From Treponema sp. (GTDB lineage Bacteria; Spirochaetota; Spirochaetia; Treponematales; Breznakiellaceae), in NCBI GenBank assembly GCA_031254385.1, contig JAIRUO010000008.1, forward strand, positions 1 through 18,986: a DNA stretch of 18,986 bases, in the 5' to 3' direction. The translations under genes were made by a program, and so were the position numbers. The notes under the pieces were generated by a model, which saw only the letters and a program-made list of their open reading frames with translations, was not told where the DNA came from and searched no databases. Position 1 is the stretch's first letter, and each line of letters opens with the position of its first letter. Shown one piece after another: positions 7,645-14,695 of this stretch.

Positions 7645-8183
7645 ACCAGTCAGCCATACTCAGGGCAAGTTATGAAGCGATTTATAATGACTTATCGAAG
7701 CTGGGCAAAGAAAATAAACTCTTCCTTATGGGAGACGGAGATTCTTCAAAAACCGGAACAGAGGCCAGTGTATACCTGGGTATTTCCGATCTAAGCCAGA
7801 TCTGCGCTGATAAAAACGGCCAGAAAATCGTAGAAGATGAAATGACATTCGAGGCCCCGACGCAGGTGGGGTGTATATTTTTTCTGACTGTTAGTGCAAA
7901 AACGTATCCCCCGATTCTTGAGGCAGTAGGGAGTCTGATACAATACTTTAAAGATAATAATGCCATTGTACTAGAAGATCATAAGTGGCATGGGGAAGAT
8001 AAAGGGAAAATCTTTATTGAGCCAGTGATCCGCGAGCCGGAATTACAAAAAGAGATTAAAATCCATGAAATCCCGGCAATTATTTTGAAATACCGCATGG
8101 AAATGGGTATCAATTCGCAAAAAGGCACACCTTTTAAGAGGATTGAAAAGAGGACCATTAAGGGTAATATTATTGACCAGTAA
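7641..8183 (+). CDS. Pvc16/DUF4255-like cap protein candidate
   Basis: This 180-aa protein has the length and pattern of the Pvc16 (DUF4255) N-terminal family, proposed to cap or terminate the sheath and tube at the end away from the baseplate. Visible features are an N-terminal helix, a strand ASVYLGISDL, then VGCIFFLTVSAKTYPPILEAV matching the family's short strand plus I-L-G helix pattern, and a late beta region. The match is by pattern, not by an invariant motif. ATG 7641 overlaps the gp6/J stop by four bases, so it belongs to the baseplate operon. It ends two bases before the converging metallopeptidase gene. Confidence 0.6.
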   Translation: MNQSAILRASYEAIYNDLSKLGKENKLFLMGDGDSSKTGTEASVYLGISDLSQICADKNGQKIVEDEMTFEAPTQVGCIFFLTVSAKTYPPILEAVGSLIQYFKDNNAIVLEDHKWHGEDKGKIFIEPVIREPELQKEIKIHEIPAIILKYRMEMGINSQKGTPFKRIEKRTIKGNIIDQ

Positions 8184-8185
8184 GT

Positions 8186-8836
8186 TTATAGTGGTTGCTG
8201 ACCGGTCGTTTCGTCACTTTTTAAGTTTATGTGGTGATCCTTTTGACAATATAAACGAAGCAGTTCATCTCTGAATACATCAGCTTCCCAATCCTGCTTC
8301 TCTTTTATGGCACGAGAGCCGTTCAGAGAATAAATTGAATTGAATTCATCAGTATGAAGCACTATATGCCCGAGCTCATGCGCCATTGTTTCTCTGAGCC
8401 TTAAAACAGGCTCTTTCTGCAATTGACCTACTTCATCCATTATGCCATTAAGGTTTTTTTTGGGCAGGGTAATTACCAGTTGCTTGCCATCAACATTTAT
8501 TACCCTGCCTCCGCCTTCGTCACGCATTGACGTAGAATACTCAATCAGAATAGTATACTTTCTTCTTCTGAGCATTCTTTTAAGCATTTGCAGATTACCC
8601 ATTAGCTCATCAATCCGATCTTTGTCTCCTGCCTTAGCCGCTGCTCGCAAATCAGCGTTGACTTTTTGTATTTCCTCCTGCTTTGCTTCTGCGCGGTCAT
8701 CAACCAGTAATTTATCGGCGCCAAATATGGCATGCGTTAGATGGTAGTCAAATGAGATATCATAAACTTTTCGGGCTCTGGCTATTATTTCCGCCTTTCT
8801 TTTTTCTCTCGCCGGATCGGCCTTGTTTATCGCCAT
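8186..8836 (-). CDS. ImmA/IrrE-type zinc metallopeptidase
   Basis: A 216-aa protein with a gluzincin-like catalytic site: HELGH (153-157) in MAHELGHIVLH, with the third zinc ligand probably Glu184 in WEADVFRDELL, the ImmA/IrrE arrangement. Family members cut repressors or other regulators inside the cell. Unlike many, it has no visible helix-turn-helix domain; residues 10-95 are charged and helical (EIQKVNADLRAAAKAGDKDR). It interrupts the eCIS plus-strand genes on the opposite strand. Its ATG overlaps the end of the broken gene 8827-9219 by ten bases and has only a weak ribosome site, which suggests translation coupled to that gene. It could control eCIS expression or be an unrelated insert. 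Confidence 0.8.
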   Translation of the reverse strand: MAINKADPAREKRKAEIIARARKVYDISFDYHLTHAIFGADKLLVDDRAEAKQEEIQKVNADLRAAAKAGDKDRIDELMGNLQMLKRMLRRRKYTILIEYSTSMRDEGGGRVINVDGKQLVITLPKKNLNGIMDEVGQLQKEPVLRLRETMAHELGHIVLHTDEFNSIYSLNGSRAIKEKQDWEADVFRDELLRLYCQKDHHINLKSDETTGQQPL

Positions 8837-9219
8837 TTTGAGTTTACCACCACAGAAAGCACTGCGTAATAATCAGTCTGGGTTTTATTGCCGTCCTCAC
8901 CGTCGCATCCGCCAAGGATAGAGATATTAGGAAACTGCTCAAATAAAAAATTGAGCTTTTCACCGAAGGCCCTTAGGGGTGTAAACTCTTCTATAATGTT
9001 GTCAGCTTCCTCTTCCGTAGTAGCCTTCTACCATGGTTTTTACAACGTTGTAGCCAATGCTCATCTGGATAGCCCTGGTTTGCCCGCTAGCAGCCATTTG
9101 CAGAAACTCTTTTCTGCCGCCTTTTTATCAACCTCCAAAATACATCCATTCTCAGGCATTGGCTTAGCGGAACATACCTGAACAATTCCCATCATAAGAA
9201 ATAAATTTTCTTTTTTCAT
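8827..9219 (-). pseudogene. Hypothetical protein broken by two one-base indels
   Basis: A clear start (ATG at 9219, GGAGG eight bases upstream, promoter at 9258-9286) opens MKKENLFLMMGIVQVC, but the frame stops early. Adding one A to the run at 9109-9114 (minus GAAAAG) gives EKEFLQMAASGQTRAIQMS and GYNVVKTMVE. Removing one G at about 9024-9025 gives ATTEEEADNIIEEF and then the rest, ending at 8827 as VVVNSKWR. The repaired protein would be 130 aa, continuous and sensible, so the reconstruction is convincing even though I do not recognise the family. The two indels cancel in length. Either the gene is dead or the assembly has two errors. It probably formed a unit with the metallopeptidase gene. 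Confidence 0.7.
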
Positions 9220-9257
9220 TTAACGTTCCTCCATTATTTGTTTGGTTTATATTAGTA

Positions 9258-9286
9258 ATTATGAACCCTCGTATTTAAAATGTAAA
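9258..9286 (-). promoter_or_regulatory. Sigma70-type promoter, minus strand
   Basis: On the minus strand TTTACA (9281-9286) and CATAAT (9258-9263) are 17 bp apart, each one base from consensus. Transcription would start near 9251, about 30 bases before the GGAGG and ATG of the gene at 9219. This gives the two-gene minus-strand unit its own control, divergent from the sheath operon. Confidence 0.55.
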
Positions 9287-9678
9287 GTATCTCTATAAAG
9301 AAACTTTTTAAGCTTTTATGGGCTTTGCAATCCCTACCTCCAAAAGCAAAGGGGATAGTTTATTTTCGGCATTTTAGGCCAAAAAACCGCCTTTCTATAT
9401 CTTGAGGCTTTTTCAAAACTAGCAGAGTTTTAAAAATGGCTCTTAATTAAAAAATACTCTGTTTTCTCCAAAAAATCAAGTAATATTATGAACGACTTCT
9501 CGCCGTTCAAGGACACGATCTTCAGGAAGCCTACAACTGATCTGCGTTTGAAGGAGTTGTCGAGATGGACGAGACTTAGTTCGGCGCTGCAACTTCGGTG
9601 GCAAAAATAGAATATTCGGCCCTCAATTAAAAGCCGTAATCTCCTCAAGTTATTTTTTGTCTTTATGTAATATTTAGC
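9287..9678. other. Non-coding gap with a G+C-richer island
   Basis: No convincing gene. Flanks are AT-rich, while 9488-9612 is richer in G+C. On the plus strand this island holds an open 40-codon frame (MNDFSPFKDTIFRKPTTDL and on), without a ribosome site; the minus strand has an 84-codon frame, also without support. GGCTCTTAATTAAAA (9438-9452) and GGCCCTCAATTAAAA (9618-9632) flank the island as imperfect direct repeats. CAGAGT (9423-9428) and ACTCTG (9456-9461, then TTTT) form a weak stem. The island could be an IS relic, a small insertion or an RNA gene. Confidence 0.35.
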
Positions 9679-9707
9679 TTGCATTACAAAATAGGGCGTG
9701 GTATAAT
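9679..9707 (+). promoter_or_regulatory. Sheath operon promoter
   Basis: TTGCAT (9679-9684) and TATAAT (9702-9707) are 17 bp apart, and TG at 9699-9700 makes an extended -10. Transcription should begin near 9714, only about 14 bases before the sheath start codon, with AAAGGGGGAG as ribosome site. This is the strongest promoter in the window and suits the sheath and tube, the most abundant parts of the particle. Confidence 0.75.
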
Positions 9708-9727
9708 TTATATAAAGGGGGAGCCAA

Positions 9728-10939
9728 ATGCCAAACTATCAAACGCCTGGCGTTTATGTTGAAGAAGTTGAAAGCGGTTCAAAGCCCATTGAAGCAGGGG
9801 CTACCAATATCGTGGGTTTCCTTGGGGTTGCCGAAAAAGGCCCGGTAAACGAAGCAGTATTAGTAACAAACTGGACTCAATATACAAAAATATTCGGCGG
9901 CATGCACACTGATGGCTGGTTGGGGCATGGCGTTTATCAGTTTTTTCAAAACGGCGGGACAAAAGCATATATCAACAACTTGAAAGGGCTCCCTCAAAAG
10001 CCAGAAAAGAGTGAGAAAGCGGGAAAGGACGAAAAAGCGGATGACGCTTCAAAAGCCCCTGTAAAGATTGCAAATCCCAAGGAAATTGCCAAGCTTATTA
10101 TTGGCGCTGATGAAGGCGTAGGTAAAAAATCGGGGCTTTATCTATTTGATACGGTTCCGGAAATTGCATTGGTCTGCGCTCCCGGGGTAACTGACCCTGC
10201 GGCTCAAGACGCTATTCTAACCCACTGCGAAAAAAACAGGTTTCGTTTTGCAATACTTGATTCCCCGGAAGATTTGGAAAAGGGTATTGATACGATGCCC
10301 ATGCCGCGGGATTCAATCATGGGCGCATACTACTTCCCTTGGATACAAATGTATGACACGGCGGTGGATCAAAATGTGTATGCTCCGCCGTCTGGAGGTA
10401 TGGCTGGCGTGTACAGCAGGGTTGACTCTACCCGAGGTGTACATAAAGCGCCGGCCAACGAAATTTTTAGAACTGCTTTAGGATTAAAGTACGGCCTGAC
10501 AGACGCGGAGCAGGAACTCTTAAACCCTAAGGGCATAAATTGTATACGCGAGTTTGCGGGGCGGGGCATCCGTGTTTGGGGTGCCCGGACTATCAGTTCC
10601 AATCCCGAGTGGCGGTATATAAATGTCCGGCGCTTGTTTTGCATGGTAGAACAAGCCATACAGAACGGGACCAACTGGGTTGTTTTTGAGCCTAACACAA
10701 GGGATTTGTGGAAAAAAATAACCAGAAATATTACATCTTTTTTGCTGAATATATGGCGTGGCGGCGCTTTGTTTGGCGATACGCCGGAAGAAGCTTTTTA
10801 TGTACGGTGCGATGATGAACTAAACCCACCGGAGAGTATTGATGCCGGGTATGTAGTGGTAGAATTGGGAATTGCCCCGGCAAAACCAGCGGAATTCGTA
10901 GTCTTTAGGGTCTCTCAAAAGACCCTGGGCGAAGAATAA
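9728..10939 (+). CDS. Contractile tail sheath protein, 403 aa
   Basis: A phage tail sheath family protein; sheath rings surround the tube and contract to drive it into a target. The N-terminal TPGVYVEEVESGSKPIEA (6-23) and VGFLGVAEKGP are the family signature. The middle holds the conserved sheath domain (IALVCAPGV; FRFAILDSP). The C-terminal half has the usual GIRVWGARTIS, WRYINVRRL and NWVVFEPN motifs, and the last residues form the arm linking neighbouring subunits. The length suits a minimal eCIS sheath. A Lys/Glu/Asp/Ala-rich linker at about 90-113 (PEKSEKAGKDEKADD) is probably a flexible surface loop. It has its own strong promoter and ribosome site, and the tube gene follows after 33 bases. 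Confidence 0.96.
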   Translation: MPNYQTPGVYVEEVESGSKPIEAGATNIVGFLGVAEKGPVNEAVLVTNWTQYTKIFGGMHTDGWLGHGVYQFFQNGGTKAYINNLKGLPQKPEKSEKAGKDEKADDASKAPVKIANPKEIAKLIIGADEGVGKKSGLYLFDTVPEIALVCAPGVTDPAAQDAILTHCEKNRFRFAILDSPEDLEKGIDTMPMPRDSIMGAYYFPWIQMYDTAVDQNVYAPPSGGMAGVYSRVDSTRGVHKAPANEIFRTALGLKYGLTDAEQELLNPKGINCIREFAGRGIRVWGARTISSNPEWRYINVRRLFCMVEQAIQNGTNWVVFEPNTRDLWKKITRNITSFLLNIWRGGALFGDTPEEAFYVRCDDELNPPESIDAGYVVVELGIAPAKPAEFVVFRVSQKTLGEE

Positions 10940-10972
10940 ATTTTTTAATGGCTGCGGCCAAAGGAGTAATGT

Positions 10973-11401
10973 ATGGCAGATTATACCCCGACTACTAAAA
11001 CGTATTTTAAGGTTGAAGTTGACGGCGTCGATTTTGGAAACTTTGTATCGGTTTCCGGTCTTGGCGCTAACGCCGAGGTTTCCGATGACATGGGCGGTAT
11101 GGATAAAAACCCCCGTAAAGTTGTTGGAAAAGTAAAATACGAAACAATAAAATTGGTTCGTAATGCCGATCCCCGCGACAAAGTACTCAAAGAGTGGTGG
11201 AAGACTGTTGAGAGGGGCAATCCGGAACAAAAATCTGTATCTATAGTTTTTATGGATCGGTCTGGTGTTACCGAAATCCAGCGCCGGAACTTGTTCAATG
11301 CGGTTCCCTGCGGATGGACTATTTCCGATCTGAGCAGCACCGATAACGGCGTTATTACCGAGACCATCTCCCTGGTTTATGAAAACGCGGAATGGGCATA
11401 A
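10973..11401 (+). CDS. Tail tube protein (T4 gp19-like)
   Basis: A 142-aa inner tube protein of the gp19/Hcp-like fold, which stacks as hexameric rings inside the sheath. The family pattern is clear: FKVEVDGVDFGNFVSVSGL near the N-terminus, then KVKYETIKLVRNADPRDKVLKEWW, and the closing IQRRNLFNAVPCGWTI strand pair. ATG 10973 follows AAAGGAG. Only one tube gene is seen here, whereas several eCIS carry two or three tube paralogues; others could lie outside the window. Confidence 0.92.
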   Translation: MADYTPTTKTYFKVEVDGVDFGNFVSVSGLGANAEVSDDMGGMDKNPRKVVGKVKYETIKLVRNADPRDKVLKEWWKTVERGNPEQKSVSIVFMDRSGVTEIQRRNLFNAVPCGWTISDLSSTDNGVITETISLVYENAEWA

Positions 11402-11438
11402 GGTAATTTTATTTTCAGACCTGAACCTAAGGAATATC

Positions 11439-12701
11439 ATGGCATCGGCAGTGAAATTTTTTGCACTTCTGCTGGTATTTTTTCCTTCGCTGTCGGAGCC
11501 TGTATTTCTTTTTCCTTTAGGGAAAGAACAAGAGCAGCCTCCTCCTGTTGAAAGACGGGTTATATCAGATCTTCAGGATCGTTACGATGCGTTGGTAGCG
11601 CCTGGGATTATAATGTTGCCGGCTGGTGGGATATCGGCAGTTTCTCCGGATCTTCTTGCCCAAATTGAAAATGAATTATTTAGGCAGTTAGTAAATGGCG
11701 GCAAAATAAAGCCGGTAAGAATGCAGCGCTGGCTATTATCGACATATACCAATAAGGCAAACAACCCCTTCACAATTATGAATGCTATCAGGAATGAGCA
11801 ATATATTCTTCCGTTACAATATATGGGAAAACCTGTCGTTTTTAGAAACGGTGCCCATCACTATCTTGCTTTGTACATATATTCGTTGGAAACATACTAC
11901 CCATTGATTATTTTCCGTCACTTCATTGCTTCGGATTCGTTGGAAGACGTAATTGCGTCCTGCATTGATGAGCTACATGCGCGGCTTTCACAACGGTATT
12001 CTGGGGCAACAAGAAAGCGCATAGTCATAGATGCTTTTAAATTAGAGTTCTTTCGGCTGGCTGAGCATTCAAGCGGCGAATTCGATTTTATCCCAGCCCC
12101 GTTTCTTGAGTTGGAAGGCATGACCCTCCGGGATGGCGATGATTTCTTTAGCCGGATGATGGAATATGTCCTTGCGTCAACCAATTTATTTCAAACTTTC
12201 CCGATAGAAGACTTTAGAGAATATAGCAATGCAGTTGTTAGCGCCTCAAACCCGGTGGATTACCGGATACAGGGGCGGGTTCAGCTTTCCGAGTATGAAT
12301 GTGTAATATATGTCGATGTGCTTGATGTACGGTCGGGGGGGGCCAGAGTGGTTTCATTAAGGCAGCCCTTGTTATCGTATTCATTTGACGGAATATGGAA
12401 TGCATACCGTTTTCTTTCTGTGCAAATTATTGAGAAATTGTTTGAACACGAGAGCTACGGGATAGTTCCAAAGCTGGAGTCGCCGGGCCGGAGTTTTTTT
12501 TCAAACGGTATGTTCATTGGCTGGGATACATTAGAAAATTTTGTCCTTGCAAGAGGGCTTCACGTCATTTCTACCGGGTCCCCTCTTAGGATAGAACATG
12601 ATCCTAATTTAGTAAATTCTTACCATGTACTCTTGGATAATCATGCCTTTGTATATACTGATACAGAAGGGAACCATATATGGAATTTGCTGCAAAAATA
12701 A
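11439..12701 (+). CDS. Exported protein of unknown function, 420 aa
   Basis: The start is ATG 11439, because AAGGA (11429-11433) precedes it and the N-terminus then becomes a signal peptide: MASAVKFFALLLVFFPSLSE, with cleavage likely around 18-22. ATG 11379 in the same frame lies inside the tube gene and has no ribosome site. The mature part is soluble-looking with a segment SPDLLAQIENELFRQLVNGG followed by KIKPV. That segment only vaguely recalls the start of TolB/CsgG-like domains, and I would not assign it. No Cys follows the signal, so it is not a lipoprotein. Its end overlaps the lipoprotein gene by 22 bases, so the two are coupled and probably act together at the envelope. Confidence 0.7.
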   Translation: MASAVKFFALLLVFFPSLSEPVFLFPLGKEQEQPPPVERRVISDLQDRYDALVAPGIIMLPAGGISAVSPDLLAQIENELFRQLVNGGKIKPVRMQRWLLSTYTNKANNPFTIMNAIRNEQYILPLQYMGKPVVFRNGAHHYLALYIYSLETYYPLIIFRHFIASDSLEDVIASCIDELHARLSQRYSGATRKRIVIDAFKLEFFRLAEHSSGEFDFIPAPFLELEGMTLRDGDDFFSRMMEYVLASTNLFQTFPIEDFREYSNAVVSASNPVDYRIQGRVQLSEYECVIYVDVLDVRSGGARVVSLRQPLLSYSFDGIWNAYRFLSVQIIEKLFEHESYGIVPKLESPGRSFFSNGMFIGWDTLENFVLARGLHVISTGSPLRIEHDPNLVNSYHVLLDNHAFVYTDTEGNHIWNLLQK

Positions 12702-13171
12702 AACGGCCTCATGCCCTTGCTGTGCTGGCACTGCTTTTTTTGGCGTTTTCGTGCAAGAGTCCTCCACCTCCGCCTCCGGATCCTATCATTATTTTTCATG
12801 ATCCGCTTGTTTTGCAGGAAGTAGCCCCCATTCCGCGGGCGGTTGTGGCAGTCCAGCAAGCAGCCGCAGTTGTAGAATATGAGCCGGTATATTCGACCTT
12901 TCGGATCATAGAAGTTTCAGAAGTGAACGGAGTCCAGAGATATTTTTTGGTCCGCATGGGAGCAGACAGAACCGGAATCGCAGTAGGGGTTACAGGCGAT
13001 ATCGGAGAAGATTCAGCGTTCCAGCGTATCATAGGGAATTACAGAATTATTGAGCTACATGATGATTTCATTAGATGTGAAATTATAGAATTGACATATC
13101 GCATTGGAACCAATGCTTATATGAGGGTACAAATCGGAGAAGTGATAAAGGGAACAACAACCCCACGGTAA
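12680..13171 (+). CDS. Small lipoprotein, 163 aa
   Basis: A clear type II signal: basic start (KIKRPH), hydrophobic run ALAVLALLFLAF and a lipobox LAFSC with Cys25 as the lipid-bearing residue. Ser before Cys and Phe at -2 suit the relaxed spirochaetal lipobox. A Pro-rich spacer follows (KSPPPPPPDP), then a beta-rich domain (TFRIIEVSEVNGVQRYFLVR; EIIELTYRI). Domain family not recognised. AGAAGGGAA precedes ATG 12680, which lies inside the end of the exported-protein gene. A membrane-anchored protein in an eCIS operon is notable because the particles themselves are assembled in the cytoplasm. Confidence 0.8.
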   Translation: MEFAAKIKRPHALAVLALLFLAFSCKSPPPPPPDPIIIFHDPLVLQEVAPIPRAVVAVQQAAAVVEYEPVYSTFRIIEVSEVNGVQRYFLVRMGADRTGIAVGVTGDIGEDSAFQRIIGNYRIIELHDDFIRCEIIELTYRIGTNAYMRVQIGEVIKGTTTPR

Positions 13172-13187
13172 GATTAAAGGAGATCCT

Positions 13188-13598
13188 ATGTCTCATATAG
13201 CAAAAATTGATACAAAAATAAAGGACTTAGCTTATCTAAAGAAGGCCCTAAAAACCCTAAATATCCAATTTACCGAAGCCAACGAAGGAGAGACTTTAAC
13301 CTTAAAGGGATATAGCAAGAAAGAAGCTATCACCGGCTGCATAATGGAAATAAAGACCGGAAGTACCTACAGCATTGGCATCTGCAGAAAAGAAAAAGGG
13401 TATGAGGTAGTTGCCGACTGGTGGGCTATTGAAACGTTTACCGGGCAGAAGCAGGAAGATATCATGAATAAGATAACCAGACAATATGCGTATGAAACAA
13501 TAATGGATAAGGTTAAGGGAATGGGTTATAGCGTCGTTCAGGAAGAACAGGATACTAAAGAGAACCTGCGCATTACCGTTAGACGGTGGGATGGGTAA
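13188..13598 (+). CDS. DUF1257 / Ycf35-like protein, 136 aa
   Basis: The start MSHIAKIDTKIKDLAYLKKAL and the general layout match the DUF1257 family, which includes the plastid and cyanobacterial ORF Ycf35. The middle (GYEVVADWWAIE) and the end (YAYETIMDKVKGMGYSVVQEE, then LRITVRRW) also fit. The biochemical role of the family is unknown. ATG 13188 follows AAAGGAG. It is interesting beside the Ycf46-like ATPase at 2084-3616, since Ycf35 and Ycf46 are both conserved plastid ORFs and, from memory, are sometimes neighbours in bacteria. The small DUF2997 partner I would then expect is not seen. The assignment rests on pattern recognition only. Confidence 0.72.
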   Translation: MSHIAKIDTKIKDLAYLKKALKTLNIQFTEANEGETLTLKGYSKKEAITGCIMEIKTGSTYSIGICRKEKGYEVVADWWAIETFTGQKQEDIMNKITRQYAYETIMDKVKGMGYSVVQEEQDTKENLRITVRRWDG

Positions 13599-14301
13599 TA
13601 CAGTGAGTTTTTACGGTAGATCAAGCCGCATCCTGGTTGAACAGCTTGTGCAGAAGAGAGCAATAAAAGATTGCCAAATTGCAGAATGTGATCTGTCTGG
13701 CCTATCCGTCATTGATGCCCAATGGGATCATGCTGATATTCGGGATCTGCATGCCAACGATAGCGTTATTCAAAATTCAAAACTGGAAAATAGCACCTTT
13801 TTCCGTTCCAGTTTTATGAGAGCTTCTTTTATAAAGACTGTTTTGGACACGATGGTTTTTGATGGCTTAACGTTAATCAAAAGCCGATGGGACAATACGT
13901 GGGTAAATAATACTGTCATGAAAAACCTTTGCTTGCAGCGTTCAGGCTTTTTCGGGAGCCGCTTTATTTCATCATCACTGCTGGATTTTGAAGCGCTGGA
14001 TACAAGGATAGATAATTGTATATTTGCCCACAGTATGTTCAGCATAAATTATGGAAGCGGAATGAACGGATTTAGCGGTGCTGATTTTACCAATAGCATT
14101 TTTTACCATTGTCGGTTTGAGGGGTATCCGCTTCGGGGAGCCAGGTTGGCTTCCTGTGTTTTTATTCATTGCTCAGGCGAAATCAGCGATGATATAGAAT
14201 GTACAAAAGTGGCAGGTATAGGCTTGAGGGGTAACGCGCAGCATAAACCCCTTCAAAGAATGAATGAAGCCCGCCGTTTGATCGAACGGTATGTATCGTA
14301 G
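13591..14301 (+). CDS. Pentapeptide-repeat protein, 236 aa
   Basis: Residues about 25-195 show a five-residue periodicity with hydrophobic or aromatic centre residues and small neighbours (DLSGLSVIDA; STFFRSSFMRASF; GADFTNSIFYHCRF), typical of a right-handed quadrilateral beta-helix. Many members shield DNA gyrase or serve as binding scaffolds; others have no known role. Short flanking regions are non-repetitive, and the C-terminus (QRMNEARRLIERYV) is helical. ATG 13591 overlaps the DUF1257 stop by eight bases, with GGTGGG upstream; GTG 13603 is a possible alternative. The tight coupling suggests a joint role with DUF1257. Confidence 0.78.
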   Translation: MGNTVSFYGRSSRILVEQLVQKRAIKDCQIAECDLSGLSVIDAQWDHADIRDLHANDSVIQNSKLENSTFFRSSFMRASFIKTVLDTMVFDGLTLIKSRWDNTWVNNTVMKNLCLQRSGFFGSRFISSSLLDFEALDTRIDNCIFAHSMFSINYGSGMNGFSGADFTNSIFYHCRFEGYPLRGARLASCVFIHCSGEISDDIECTKVAGIGLRGNAQHKPLQRMNEARRLIERYVS

Positions 14302-14315
14302 AAACAAAGGGAAGT

Positions 14316-14684
14316 ATGAAAGCTGAAGAAATCAGGTCCGCCCTGGAAGAAACCTCCCCAGAAACATTGGCCGATGCTCTGGCAATTGTCTTTGCCGAAG
14401 GCAAAGCCCCTTCTCAGGCGGTGGCAGGTATGAATATGCCCGAACTGGCAAATTTTGCCCAGGCGGTCATATATTTAAAAAAAAATTTTGATTTTGAAGA
14501 GCTGGAGTATTTTGACACCGAAGCGGATTTGGTTTATGTCAATGCAGGGGATCGCCGTGTCCTTTTGACTGCAGGTGGAAACAATTCACGGCAGGAAAAA
14601 GCGGCCTTTGAGGCTAAAACTTCCGGGCATGACGATGCAGGTTCCGGCTCAAATGGCGGTCGGTTCTCGCATCTTGAGATATAA
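14316..14684 (+). CDS. Hypothetical protein, 122 aa
   Basis: Not recognised. The N-terminal half is helical and acidic (MKAEEIRSALEETSPETLADAL), followed by PELANFAQAVIYLKKNFDFEELEYF, a small strand region VYVNAGDRRVLLTAG and a flexible Ser/Gly-rich tail. No signal peptide. AAAGGGAAG precedes ATG 14316. It lies 14 bases after the pentapeptide gene and 11 before the tail assembly gene, so it is probably part of the same transcript. Its position next to the assembly genes suggests a small structural or chaperone role, which is inference. Confidence 0.6.
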   Translation: MKAEEIRSALEETSPETLADALAIVFAEGKAPSQAVAGMNMPELANFAQAVIYLKKNFDFEELEYFDTEADLVYVNAGDRRVLLTAGGNNSRQEKAAFEAKTSGHDDAGSGSNGGRFSHLEI

Positions 14685-14695
14685 GGGGCTTAAAT

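Noticed and set aside
8888..9181. Plus-strand ORF of 97 codons
   Set aside because: It is the shadow of the broken minus-strand gene, whose repaired translation is far more protein-like and has promoter and ribosome site.
9430..9684. Minus-strand ORF of 84 codons in the gap before the sheath gene
   Set aside because: No ribosome site and no family resemblance; its start region overlaps the sheath promoter.
11379..11438. ATG 11379 as start of the exported protein
   Set aside because: It would bury the signal peptide behind 20 polar residues and lacks a ribosome site.
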